This document shows positions 22,688 through 30,672 of a stretch of DNA of 64,000 nucleotides, one piece after another. This stretch comes from Nocardioides sp. GY 10127 (GTDB lineage: Bacteria > Actinomycetota > Actinomycetes > Propionibacteriales > Nocardioidaceae), in assembly GCF_004919085.1 (NCBI RefSeq), contig NZ_STGL01000009.1:62001-126000 (forward strand), written 5' to 3'. The notes below the pieces were generated by a model. It saw nothing but the letters and a program-made list of their open reading frames with translations. It ran no database searches and was not told where the DNA came from. The translations under genes and the position numbers were made by a program. How positions within the stretch are numbered: position 1 is the stretch's first letter; the number at the start of each line of letters is the position of its first letter.

Positions 22688-23898
22688 CGGACACCTCCGG
22701 TGGTGTGAGTGGTGGGCAGGACGCCCAGGTCGGCGCGGCCGCAGTGGTGGCCGGCGCGGTGCCGCGCCACGTCCTCGGCGAACACGGTGAGCGCGCTCGC
22801 GACGAAGCCGGTGGCGCCGGTGGGGTGGTGGCAGGCGCCGCGGCCGCGCACCATCCCGACGCGGGCCTGGAGCCGCTCGAGGTCGACGGGTCGCGCCTGC
22901 GCGAGCGCCTGGACGTCGTCCGCGACGGCCCGCAGGCCGAACACGCACGGCCCGCACTGACGGGCGGAGGCCTCGGCGAGCCAGTCGGTGACGCGGGCGA
23001 CCTCGGCGACGGGGCAGGTGTCGGCGGGCAGGACGGCGAGCACGCCGGCGCCCCAGCCGATGGCCCGCTCGCGCAGCTCGACGCGGCTCACGCGCGCGCC
23101 GGTCGGCACCGCCCACGTGCCGTGGTAGCCGCCGACGAGGACGGGGCCGTCGTCGTGGCCGACGAGGTCGCGCAGCGCGGTGCCGTGGGGCACCTCGACG
23201 ACGCCGTTGACCGGGGTCGCGCCGAGCACGGTGGTGAGCGAGGTGCCCGGCTCGTGGGCCGGGCCGACCGCGGCGTAGCCCGCCGGTCCGAGGGCGGAGA
23301 GCAGCGCCAGCTGGGCGAAGGTCTCCACGTTCGAGGCGAACGTCGGGCGGCCGGCCAGGCCCCGCTCGGTGGGCAGGACGCGGCGGCCGTCGGGGCGCGG
23401 TGCGCGCCCCTCCATCCCGTTGACGAGGGCGCCGATCTCGCCGCCCACGAAGCCGTGGCGGGTGAGCCGGACGTCGAGCTCGGCGCCCGCCCGGCCGGCG
23501 GCCTGGGCCAGCGCCTGGGCCGAGGGCTCGTCCTCCACCGCGACGACGGCGGGCCGGCCGCTGCCCAGCGCGGCCGCGACGAGCCGGATGCCGGCGACGA
23601 CGAGGTCGGGGCTGTGCCGCATGAGCGCACGGTCCTTGAAGGAGGCGGGCTCGCCCTCGCTCGCGTTGACCAGCACGCGGGCGCCGAGCGGCACCGAGGC
23701 GAGCTTGCGGGCCACGGGGAAGGCCGCGCCGCCGCGGCCGAGCAGCCGCACGTCGGTGGCGGCGTGGACGAGCCACGCACGGTCGCGCGACGGCACCGCC
23801 GGCGGGGCGGCCGCCAGCAGCCGGGGCTCGCCCAGGGTGAGCAGCGGCGGGGTGGCGGGGAAGAGCGCGGGCAGGGTGCCCGGGTCGGTGACGGTCAT
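22684..23898 (-). CDS. NuoF-like NADH:acceptor oxidoreductase (FMN/SLBB/Fe-S)
   Basis: 404 residues. The FMN/NADH fold has LGRGGAAFPVARKL and VLVNASEGEPASFKDRALM, then HGFVGGEIGALVNGMEG; an SLBB-like segment follows (LVGGYHGTWAV) and the Fe-S region SARQCGPCVFGLR ... GACHHPTG. Classical NuoF has SCGxCxPC plus a fourth Cys; here the first Cys is replaced, leaving three obvious candidates. No other complex I subunits are nearby, so it is a stand-alone input module, probably feeding electrons from NAD(P)H or ferredoxin to the membrane cytochrome encoded upstream. Confidence 0.8.
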   Translation of the reverse strand: MTVTDPGTLPALFPATPPLLTLGEPRLLAAAPPAVPSRDRAWLVHAATDVRLLGRGGAAFPVARKLASVPLGARVLVNASEGEPASFKDRALMRHSPDLVVAGIRLVAAALGSGRPAVVAVEDEPSAQALAQAAGRAGAELDVRLTRHGFVGGEIGALVNGMEGRAPRPDGRRVLPTERGLAGRPTFASNVETFAQLALLSALGPAGYAAVGPAHEPGTSLTTVLGATPVNGVVEVPHGTALRDLVGHDDGPVLVGGYHGTWAVPTGARVSRVELRERAIGWGAGVLAVLPADTCPVAEVARVTDWLAEASARQCGPCVFGLRAVADDVQALAQARPVDLERLQARVGMVRGRGACHHPTGATGFVASALTVFAEDVARHRAGHHCGRADLGVLPTTHTTGGVR

Positions 23899-24503
23899 CG
23901 TGCGACCTCCTCGAGGCGACGGGGGGCGAAGGTGCCGTCCGCGGTGCGGGCGACGGGGCGGCGGGCGCGTCCGACGAGGCGGACGACGAGGGCGGCGACC
24001 ACGAGGGCGGTGCCGACCGCGTAGGTGGCCAGCGCCCAGGGCTGGGAGGTGTCGGTGCCGGAGAGCAGGCCGTGGCCGAGGCTGAGGGCCCAGCCGACGT
24101 AGGCCGCCAGGTGCAGCCGGCGCCAGGTGACCTCGGTGGCGTGGTTCACGAACCAGCGGCGGCCCCAGCCGACCCCCGCGGCCAGCAGCAGCGCGTACAT
24201 GCCGAGGGTGCCCACGCCGAGCGCGAACGGCTCGTAGTCGGCGGTGAAGGGCACGAAGACCGCGGTCAGGGAGGTGTCGACGTACGCGTCGAGGACGACG
24301 AGCACCAGGTGGACGGCGAGGGTGACCAGGCCGAGGACGGCGGTGCCGCGGTGCAGGAGCTGGCGCACGGTGCGACGGTCGACCGCCGCGTCCGAGCGAC
24401 CCCCGACGGCGCTCGTGGCGCCGAGGAAGGCGGTGACGGTGAACGCCACCCAGGAGACCATCCCGAAGGACCGGATCAGGTACCACATGGTCTCGTTGCT
24501 CAT
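23895..24503 (-). CDS. Ferric reductase-like transmembrane cytochrome b
   Basis: 202 residues with about five to six membrane segments. Heme-ligand candidates: HRGTAVLGLVTLAVHLVLV (two His spaced across one helix) and RRLHLAAYVGWALSLGHGL (paired His in another). There is no soluble FAD/NADPH domain, unlike full ferric reductases, so reduction must come from a separate protein such as the adjacent NuoF-like protein. ATGA overlaps on both sides show tight coupling to NuoF-like and ApbE genes. Confidence 0.82.
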   Translation of the reverse strand: MSNETMWYLIRSFGMVSWVAFTVTAFLGATSAVGGRSDAAVDRRTVRQLLHRGTAVLGLVTLAVHLVLVVLDAYVDTSLTAVFVPFTADYEPFALGVGTLGMYALLLAAGVGWGRRWFVNHATEVTWRRLHLAAYVGWALSLGHGLLSGTDTSQPWALATYAVGTALVVAALVVRLVGRARRPVARTADGTFAPRRLEEVAR

Positions 24504-25471
24504 GAGGCCACCTCTGCTTCCTGTTGCTCGTGGCGCGGCTGCTGCGCGCGTGCCTCGTGGGTGGTGGGGGCGGGCGACTCCTCCGGCCAGCCGTCGCGGA
24601 CGTGGACGCCGCCGCGGCTGTCGACCAGGCGGGTCGGCAGCCCGGGTGCGGCCGTCGCGGCGTCCGCGTCGACGAGGAGCCAGGTGCTGCGCGTGTTGGC
24701 CGTGAGGCACGACGGCGCCCACACGCTCGCGGTGCGGTAGCGACCGCTCGCGCTGCGGCCCGTGCGCGGGTCGAGGAGGTGGTGGACGCCGGCCCAGCGC
24801 CGCCCCGTCGTCGACGAGGTCGCGAGGCCGCCGGAGGTCAGGCTGACGGTGCTGCCACCGCTGCCCTCGACCTCCTCGACGCTCAGCTGCCAGCCGCCGT
24901 CGGGCGCGCCGTGGACGGCGAGGTCGCCGCCGATCGAGACGAGGAACGGCGCCCGCAGCTGGGTCGCGCCGCGGCGGACCGCCTCGTCGACGGTCCACGC
25001 CTTCGCGGTGGCGCCGAGGTCGAGGCCGTGCCCGGAGGGGACGCCCACGAGGCCGACGCGGTGGTCGGTGCGGACGCGGCGCCACGCACCGGCCTCGCGG
25101 CCCTCGCGGGCCCCGCCGCCGAGGTGCAGCGGCACCACGCGTCGCCGGACGACGGCGAGGTCGGCGTCGTAGCCGAGCGCCTCGAGGTCGGCGGCGAGCA
25201 GCGGGTCGACCGCACCGTGGGTGTGCCGCGCCGAGGCCAGGGCGACGTCGACGAGGTCGAGCGTGAGCGGGCGGACCGGGACGAGGTGCCCCGCGGCGGC
25301 GTTGACGCGGGACAGGTCGGAGTCGGGACGGAAGCGGCTGACCGCGCGCTCCACGTCGCCCATGAGGCCGCGGACCAGCGGCTCGAGCACCCCCAGGTCG
25401 CGGGCGTCGACGGTGGTGACGCGGACGCTGCAGGACCAGTCGGTCCAGCGCGCCGTGTGCCGGCCGGTCAT
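24500..25471 (-). CDS. apbE: FAD:protein FMN transferase (ApbE)
   Basis: 323 residues with ApbE hallmarks: RFRPDSDLSRVNAAAG, VDPLLAADLEALGYD, GLDLGATAKAWTVDEA and FLVSIGGDLAVHG, then HHLLDPRTGRSA. ApbE attaches FMN from FAD to a Thr/Ser in target proteins, usually outside the membrane. No clear N-terminal signal peptide or lipobox is visible in this start choice. The ATG overlaps the stop of the Ser-rich gene (ATGA). No FMN-bind domain substrate is encoded in the operon, which is odd. Confidence 0.85.
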   Translation of the reverse strand: MTGRHTARWTDWSCSVRVTTVDARDLGVLEPLVRGLMGDVERAVSRFRPDSDLSRVNAAAGHLVPVRPLTLDLVDVALASARHTHGAVDPLLAADLEALGYDADLAVVRRRVVPLHLGGGAREGREAGAWRRVRTDHRVGLVGVPSGHGLDLGATAKAWTVDEAVRRGATQLRAPFLVSIGGDLAVHGAPDGGWQLSVEEVEGSGGSTVSLTSGGLATSSTTGRRWAGVHHLLDPRTGRSASGRYRTASVWAPSCLTANTRSTWLLVDADAATAAPGLPTRLVDSRGGVHVRDGWPEESPAPTTHEARAQQPRHEQQEAEVAS

Positions 25472-25971
25472 GACGAGTGCGTCCCGCCGTCGGTGCCGCC
25501 GTAGGTGCTGGTGCCGCCGGAGATCCCGGTGCTGCCGGAGCTGGTGCTGCCGGAGCTGGTGCTGCCGGAGCTGGTGCTGCCGGAGCCGCTCGAGGAGGAG
25601 CCGGAGGACGAGCTGCCGGAGGTGCCGCTGGAGGAGCCCGAGGACGAGCTGCCGGACGAGCCCGACGACGAGGAGTCGCTGGACGAGGAGCCGGACGAGG
25701 AGCCGGACGGGGAGCCGGACGACGTGCTGCCAGAGTCGTCGCCGGACGTCCCGGACGAGGTGGTGCCACCGGTGTCGGTGGTCCCGGAGGTGGTGTCCGA
25801 GGTGGAGTCGGTGGTCCCGGAGGTGGACGAGGCGTCGGCCGCGGCGACGGTGAAGCCGCTGACGGCCGCGACGCCGCCCACGGTGAGGGCGGCGAGCCAG
25901 ACGCGGCTGCGTCGGCGCAGTCGTCGGCCGACGGCCAGGGGTCCGGCTCCGGGGGAGCGGTGGTCGGTCAT
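25468..25971 (-). CDS. Membrane-anchored Ser/Gly/Thr-rich low-complexity protein
   Basis: 167 residues. A basic N-terminus (RRLRRRSR) leads into one hydrophobic segment (~24-44) ending in AAADA, a possible signal anchor or cleavage site. Residues ~47-167 are almost entirely Ser, Gly, Thr and Asp, including tandem GSTSS units near 135-150 and a Tyr-containing tail (STYGGTDGG). It is the first gene of the operon with ApbE, cytochrome b and NuoF-like proteins, exactly where related operons encode an FMN-binding protein. It could be an unusual flavin carrier, a linker remnant of one, or a surface polypeptide; the function is unknown. Confidence 0.7.
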   Translation of the reverse strand: MTDHRSPGAGPLAVGRRLRRRSRVWLAALTVGGVAAVSGFTVAAADASSTSGTTDSTSDTTSGTTDTGGTTSSGTSGDDSGSTSSGSPSGSSSGSSSSDSSSSGSSGSSSSGSSSGTSGSSSSGSSSSGSGSTSSGSTSSGSTSSGSTGISGGTSTYGGTDGGTHSS

Positions 25972-26015
25972 GGGTCCACCTTCCGGCGGGCCGCGGCAAC
26001 GCCGCCTCAGCGCAC

Positions 26016-26033
26016 CGTCAAGTCGACGTCAAG
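26016..26033. promoter_or_regulatory. Tandem CGTCAAG boxes, likely OmpR-type response-regulator site
   Basis: CGTCAAG occurs twice with 11-bp spacing (26016-26022 and 26027-26033), the direct-repeat geometry used by OmpR/PhoB-family dimers. It lies 45-62 bp upstream of the redox operon start and immediately downstream of the genes for a histidine kinase and OmpR-type regulator. On the minus strand each box reads CTTGACG. Confidence 0.6.
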
Positions 26034-26104
26034 CGAGTCTGTGGATCACCTGGGTGCCGGTGACGGGGGTCACCGGAGGCGGGGGTGGAGCGGTCCCGGG
26101 CCCC

Positions 26105-27547
26105 TCAGCGCAGCGACGCGCCCAGGTGCAGCCGGACACCGCGGGCCCGCCCGTCCTCGCGCCCGCCCGCCCCCGGGTCGACGAGCTGGAGGTACCCGCC
26201 CGACCCCTCGGCCGTGCCGCGGGCGATGTCGAGGCCGAGGCCCGTCGACCCGCGGTCGCTCAGGCCGCGCCGGAGCGCCTCGGGCGCGATGCCCGGCCCG
26301 TCGTCCGTGACCTCGACGTCGACCCCGGGCTGCGCCGCACGCACGGAGACGGCGAACGCCGTGCCGTCGGGCGTGTGCGCGACGACGTTCTCCAGCAGCG
26401 AGTCCAGGGCGGTGGCGAGGTCCTCCTCGGTGCAGCGCACCCACAGCGGCCCGTCGGGCAGGTCGAGGGTGAGGTCGCGCCCCTGCTCGTCCGCGAGCGG
26501 CGTCCAGAAGTCCACCCGGTCGCGGGTCACGGCGACGGCGTCGCAGCGCGGGTTCACCCCTTCCGCGTTGCCGCGGCGGGCGGCGCGGATGACGCGGGTG
26601 AGCGCCCGCTCGAGCGCGTCCACGCTGCCCTCCAGCTCGGCGCGGCCCGGGGAGTCGGGCAGCGCCTCGACGCCGAGCCGCACCGCCATGAGCGGGGTCC
26701 GCAGGCGGTGGGAGAGGTCCGCGGCCTGCTCGCGCTCCTGGGTGAGGAGCTCGTCGATGCGGGTGGCGAGCGCGTTGAGCTCGACGGCCACGCGCGCCAC
26801 CTCGGGCGGGCCCTCGACGGGCGCGCGGGCGGCGAGGTCGCCCTCGCCGAGGGCCTGCGCCGTGGTGGCGGCCCGCTGGAGCGGGCGGACGAGCCGGCGG
26901 CTGGTGATCTCGGCGGCCACCCACGACAGCAGGAGCAGGAGCACCGCCACGCCCAGCCCGGCCAGGTACTGCCAGCGTAGAGTCCCGCTGAGCTGGGTGT
27001 CGTCGATGACGGCGGCCACGCGCACCACGCCGTCGTCGGTCTGGCAGACGAGCTCGACCGCGGTGGCGTCGTCGGTGGTGACGACCGTGGTGGAGGTGAT
27101 GCCGGTGGCGGCGGTGTCCCCGTCGCCGTCGGGATCGGTACCGCCGTCCGTGCCGCCGCGCGCCGCGCCGTCCCCGTCGTGGTCGGCGTCCCACTCCGGG
27201 CCGAGGGCGGCGCGGACCGTGTCGTCGAGGTCGGCGCCGACGAGGCTGCCGTCGGTGAGCAGGACGGTCACGGGGTAGTCGCTGCGGGAATTCGCGCGGT
27301 CGAGGTACTCCAGGAGCGCGTGCTCGTCCACGTCGCCGGTGGTGAGGTAGTCGGCCACCGAGTCGGCCGCGTAGGTGGCGTGCCGCTGCGCGGCGGTGTG
27401 CGCATTCCCGCGCAGGACCAGCGCGAGGGGGACGCCGGCGAGCACCAGCACGAGGGCGGTGGTGCCCACGACGAGCGCGATGATCCGGGCCCGCAGCGTG
27501 ACCCGCTGCAGGCGGGTGCCGCCGGGGCGGGGCCGACGTGCCCTCAC
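26105..27547 (-). CDS. Sensor histidine kinase with Asp-rich extracytoplasmic loop
   Basis: 480 residues from GTG 27547, overlapping the regulator's stop. TM1 ~23-46, sensor loop ~47-192, TM2 ~193-212, HAMP, then H-box ADLSHRLRTPL (His280), N-box LLENVVAHT, G1 DDGPGI and G2 GSTGLGLDIA. The loop segment ~118-146 has two DxDxDG-like acidic stretches (DADHDGDG and DPDGDGDT), reminiscent of calcium-binding loops, so a metal cation may be sensed. It is encoded upstream of and in the same direction as the redox operon. Confidence 0.88.
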   Translation of the reverse strand: MRARRPRPGGTRLQRVTLRARIIALVVGTTALVLVLAGVPLALVLRGNAHTAAQRHATYAADSVADYLTTGDVDEHALLEYLDRANSRSDYPVTVLLTDGSLVGADLDDTVRAALGPEWDADHDGDGAARGGTDGGTDPDGDGDTAATGITSTTVVTTDDATAVELVCQTDDGVVRVAAVIDDTQLSGTLRWQYLAGLGVAVLLLLLSWVAAEITSRRLVRPLQRAATTAQALGEGDLAARAPVEGPPEVARVAVELNALATRIDELLTQEREQAADLSHRLRTPLMAVRLGVEALPDSPGRAELEGSVDALERALTRVIRAARRGNAEGVNPRCDAVAVTRDRVDFWTPLADEQGRDLTLDLPDGPLWVRCTEEDLATALDSLLENVVAHTPDGTAFAVSVRAAQPGVDVEVTDDGPGIAPEALRRGLSDRGSTGLGLDIARGTAEGSGGYLQLVDPGAGGREDGRARGVRLHLGASLR

Positions 27548-28236
27548 GCGCCCGGCTCCACGAGCTTCACGCCGACGCCGCGGACGCTCACGAGGTAGCG
27601 CGGGTGGGCGGCGTCCTCGCCGAGCTTGCGGCGCAGCCAGGAGAGGTGGACGTCGACGGTGCGGTCCGCGCCGCCCCACGGCTGCTGCCACACCTCGGCC
27701 AGCAGCATCGGCTTGGAGAGCACCTCGCCCACGTGCTGCATGAGCACGTGGAGCAGGTCGAACTCCTTGCGGGTGAGCTCGACGGGCTGCCCGTCGAGGG
27801 TGACGGCCCGGCCCACCGGGTCCAGCCGCAGCCCGCCGACCGCCAGGGTCGCCTGGCCGTCGTCCTGCGCGACGGCGCCGGCGCGCCGCAGCACCGCCCG
27901 CACGCGCGCATCGAGCTGGGCGGCCGAGAACGGCTTGACCAGGTAGTCGTCGGCGCCGGCGTTGAGGATGCGCACGACCTCGGCGTCGTCGTCGCGGGCG
28001 CTGGCCACCACGACCGGCGCGCCCTTGAGCATCTTGTTCAGCTCCAGCACGTGGGCGCCGTCGATGTCGGGCAGCCCGAGGTCGAGGACGGTCACGTCGG
28101 GCCGCTCCTCGCCCAGCGCGGCGACGGCCTCGGCGCCGGTGCCGACGGCCCGGACCACGTGGCCGTGCTGCCGCAGACCCCGGACGAGGGCGTCACGGAT
28201 CGTCGGGTCGTCCTCCACCAGCAGCACGCGCGCCAC
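27544..28236 (-). CDS. OmpR-family response regulator
   Basis: 230 residues, GTG 28236, apparently leaderless (TAGCCT seven bases upstream). Receiver domain with acidic pocket VEDD, phospho-acceptor Asp in VLDLGLPD and Lys in LVKPF; C-terminal winged helix with ELTRKEFDLLHVLMQHVG and HLSWLRRKLG. It pairs with the 27547 kinase by 4-nt overlap and is the best candidate to bind the tandem CGTCAAG boxes at 26016. Confidence 0.92.
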   Translation of the reverse strand: MARVLLVEDDPTIRDALVRGLRQHGHVVRAVGTGAEAVAALGEERPDVTVLDLGLPDIDGAHVLELNKMLKGAPVVVASARDDDAEVVRILNAGADDYLVKPFSAAQLDARVRAVLRRAGAVAQDDGQATLAVGGLRLDPVGRAVTLDGQPVELTRKEFDLLHVLMQHVGEVLSKPMLLAEVWQQPWGGADRTVDVHLSWLRRKLGEDAAHPRYLVSVRGVGVKLVEPGA

Positions 28237-28284
28237 GCCCCGGAGGCTAGCCGGTGGGGTGGCGCGCGTGCCGCGGCGAGAGGC

Positions 28285-29322
28285 TCAGCCGAGCGAGTCG
28301 CGTGCTCCCGCCCACAGGTCGATGCCGGACTCGACCGCGTGGTGGTCGATCGCGGCGAGCTCGTCCGCGGTGAAGGAGAGGTTCTCCGTGGCCGCCACGT
28401 TGGCCCGGATCTGCTCCGGGCTGGAGGCCCCGACGAGCACGGAGGTGACCCGATCGTCGCGCAGCGCCCAGGCCAGCGCCATCTGGGCGAGGGACTGCCC
28501 GCGGTCGCGCGCGAGGTCGTTGAGGGCGCGCACGTGGGTGATCGCCTCGTCGGTGAGCAGGCCCGGGTCCAGGGACTTGCCCTGGCTGGCGCGCGAGCCC
28601 TCGGGCACGCCGTCGAGGTACTTGTCGGTGAGCATGCCCTGCGCGAGGGGGGAGAAGGCGATGCAGCCCGCACCGACCTCGGCGAGGGTGTCGAGCAGGC
28701 CCGGCCCCTCGATCCAGCGGTTCAGCATCGAGTAGGACGGCTGGTGGATGAGCAGCGGCGTCCCCAGGTCCCGCAGGAGCGCGGCCGCCTCGGCGGTCGA
28801 CTCCGCCGAGTACGAGGAGATGCCGACGTAGAGGGCGCGGCCGGAGCGGACGACGTGGTCGAGCGCCCCCATCGTCTCCTCCAGCGGGGTCTCCGGGTCG
28901 GGCCGGTGGTGGTAGAAGATGTCGACGTAGTCCAGCCCCAGCCGCTTCAGCGACTGGTCGAGGCTGGAGACGAGGTACTTCCGGGAGCCGCCGACATCGC
29001 CGTAGGGGCCGGGCCACATGTCCCAGCCGGCCTTGGAGGAGATCACCAGCTCGTCGCGCAGGCCCGCGAAGGTCGTCGCGAGGTGCCGGCCGAAGTTGGT
29101 CTCGGCCGAACCGTAGGGCGGGCCGTAGTTGTTGGCCAGGTCGAAGTGGGTCACGCCGGCGTCGAAGGCGGCGCGCAGGGTCGCGGCCTGGCGGTCGAAC
29201 GGGGCGTCGTCGCCGAAGTTGTGCCAGAGGCCCAGGCTGACGGCGGGGAGCTTGAGGCCGGAGGCGCCGGTGCGCCGGTAGGGCATGGCGTCGTAGCGCT
29301 CGGGTGCGGGCTGGTACGTCAT
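28285..29322 (-). CDS. Aldo/keto reductase, L-glyceraldehyde-3-phosphate reductase-like
   Basis: 345 residues with the family's typical opening MTYQPAPERYDAMPYRRTG and AKR catalytic residues: Asp and Tyr in FDLANNYGPPYGSAE, Lys in ISSKAGW and His in FYHHRPDPETP. ATG 29322 is chosen over ATG 29331 because GGGGCAGG directly abuts the latter. The family reduces aldehydes with NADPH (YghZ/MgrA type). It stands alone, 54 bp after the VWA gene. Confidence 0.88.
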   Translation of the reverse strand: MTYQPAPERYDAMPYRRTGASGLKLPAVSLGLWHNFGDDAPFDRQAATLRAAFDAGVTHFDLANNYGPPYGSAETNFGRHLATTFAGLRDELVISSKAGWDMWPGPYGDVGGSRKYLVSSLDQSLKRLGLDYVDIFYHHRPDPETPLEETMGALDHVVRSGRALYVGISSYSAESTAEAAALLRDLGTPLLIHQPSYSMLNRWIEGPGLLDTLAEVGAGCIAFSPLAQGMLTDKYLDGVPEGSRASQGKSLDPGLLTDEAITHVRALNDLARDRGQSLAQMALAWALRDDRVTSVLVGASSPEQIRANVAATENLSFTADELAAIDHHAVESGIDLWAGARDSLG

Positions 29323-29376
29323 GGCGACCATCCTGCCCCGTCGTCCGCGGCGCACACGCTCACCCCGCGCGCGTCC

Positions 29377-30672
29377 TCACGCCTCGCGCGGGCCGGACGC
29401 AGGAAGGTCGTGGCGGGCGGCCCAGGCGCCCAGGTCGCGTCCCTCGATGGCGGCGGCCATGAGGTCGGGGAACAGGTCCGGGGTGCAGGCGAAGGAAGGG
29501 ACGCCGACGGCCGCGAGGGCCTCCGCGTGGTCGGCGTCGTGCGCCGGGGCACCGGAGTCCGAGAGCGCCAGCAGCGCCACCACGGTGATGCCGGCCCCGA
29601 CGAGGTCGCGGGCGCGCCGCACCATGGCGTCCCCGGCCCCGCCCTCCATCAGGTCGCTGACGAGCACGAGGACGGTCTCCGCCGGGGTGCGCACGAGGGA
29701 CTGGCAGTACGCCAGCGCCTTGTCGATGTCCGTGCCGCCGCCCAGCTGCACCCCGAAGAGCACGTCCACGGGGTCCTCGGCGAGCTCGGAGAGGTCGACC
29801 ACCTCGGTGTCGAAGGCGACCACGCTCGTGCGCACCGCGCGCAGCGAGGCGAGCACCGCGCCGAAGACGCTGGCGTAGACGACGGACTCCGCCATCGAGC
29901 CCGACTGGTCCAGGCACAGCACGACGTGCCGCTCCAGGCTCCGCGAGCGTCGCGCGTGCCCCACGAGCCGCTCCGGCACCACCGTGGAGTGCTCGGGCAG
30001 CCAGTGCTTGAGGTTGGCGGCCACGGTGGCGCCCCAGTCGATGTCGGCCGGTCGTGGACGCCGCGTGCGGGCCGCCCGGTCCAGCGCCCCGGTCACCGCC
30101 TGGAGCGTCTGCTGCCGCAGCCGCTCCTCGAGCCGGTCGGTGACCGTCCGCACCACCGCCCGGGCGGTCTCCCGGCTGTGCGGCGGGATCACCGCGTTGA
30201 GGCCGACCAGCGTCGAGACCAGGTGCACGTCCGGCTGCACCGCCTCCATCATCTCCGGCTCCAGCAGCAGCTGGTGGAGGCCGAGGCGGTCCATCGCATC
30301 GGTCTGGAGGACCTGCACCACGGAGGTGGGGAAGTACGTGCGGACGTCGCCCAGCCACCGCGCCACCCGCGGCGCCGAGCCGCCGAGACCGCCGCGGCGG
30401 GGGCTGTCGTAGAGCGCCGCCAGGGCCTCGTCGCGGCGGCGGTCGTCGGGGCCGAGCTCGCCCGGCCCGTCGCCCGGTCCTTCGCCCGGTCCTTCGCCCG
30501 GCCCCTCGCCGGGCCGGTCGCCGGGCCCCTCGCCGGGCCCGCTGCCCGGGCCGTCCCCGTCCCCCTCGCCCCGGCCGGAGCCGGACCCGGGACGCGGCTC
30601 GCGCCGGGTGATCCCGTCCGCGTCGCCGCCGCCCAGCACGAGCCGCCAGCGGACCAGCCTGTCGCGGGTCAT
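29377..30672 (-). CDS. VWA-domain protein of the MoxR/DUF5682 operon
   Basis: 431 residues. N-terminal region with a Gly/Glu/Pro repeat stretch (GPGEGPGEGPGD, ~36-70), a helical middle, then a von Willebrand A domain from ~residue 245: the MIDAS DxSxS motif is CLDQSGSMAES, Thr in GGGTDIDKAL and Asp in LVSDLMEGG, so the metal site is complete. No signal peptide; it is cytoplasmic. It is the last gene of a five-gene operon and overlaps DUF5682 by ATGA. MoxR-type ATPases commonly load or remodel VWA partners. Confidence 0.88.
   Translation of the reverse strand: MTRDRLVRWRLVLGGGDADGITRREPRPGSGSGRGEGDGDGPGSGPGEGPGDRPGEGPGEGPGEGPGDGPGELGPDDRRRDEALAALYDSPRRGGLGGSAPRVARWLGDVRTYFPTSVVQVLQTDAMDRLGLHQLLLEPEMMEAVQPDVHLVSTLVGLNAVIPPHSRETARAVVRTVTDRLEERLRQQTLQAVTGALDRAARTRRPRPADIDWGATVAANLKHWLPEHSTVVPERLVGHARRSRSLERHVVLCLDQSGSMAESVVYASVFGAVLASLRAVRTSVVAFDTEVVDLSELAEDPVDVLFGVQLGGGTDIDKALAYCQSLVRTPAETVLVLVSDLMEGGAGDAMVRRARDLVGAGITVVALLALSDSGAPAHDADHAEALAAVGVPSFACTPDLFPDLMAAAIEGRDLGAWAARHDLPASGPREA

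Noticed and set aside
30470..30570. GC-rich repeat block considered as a non-coding repeat element
   Set aside because: It encodes the GPGEG stretch of the VWA protein in frame, with normal low-complexity linker character.
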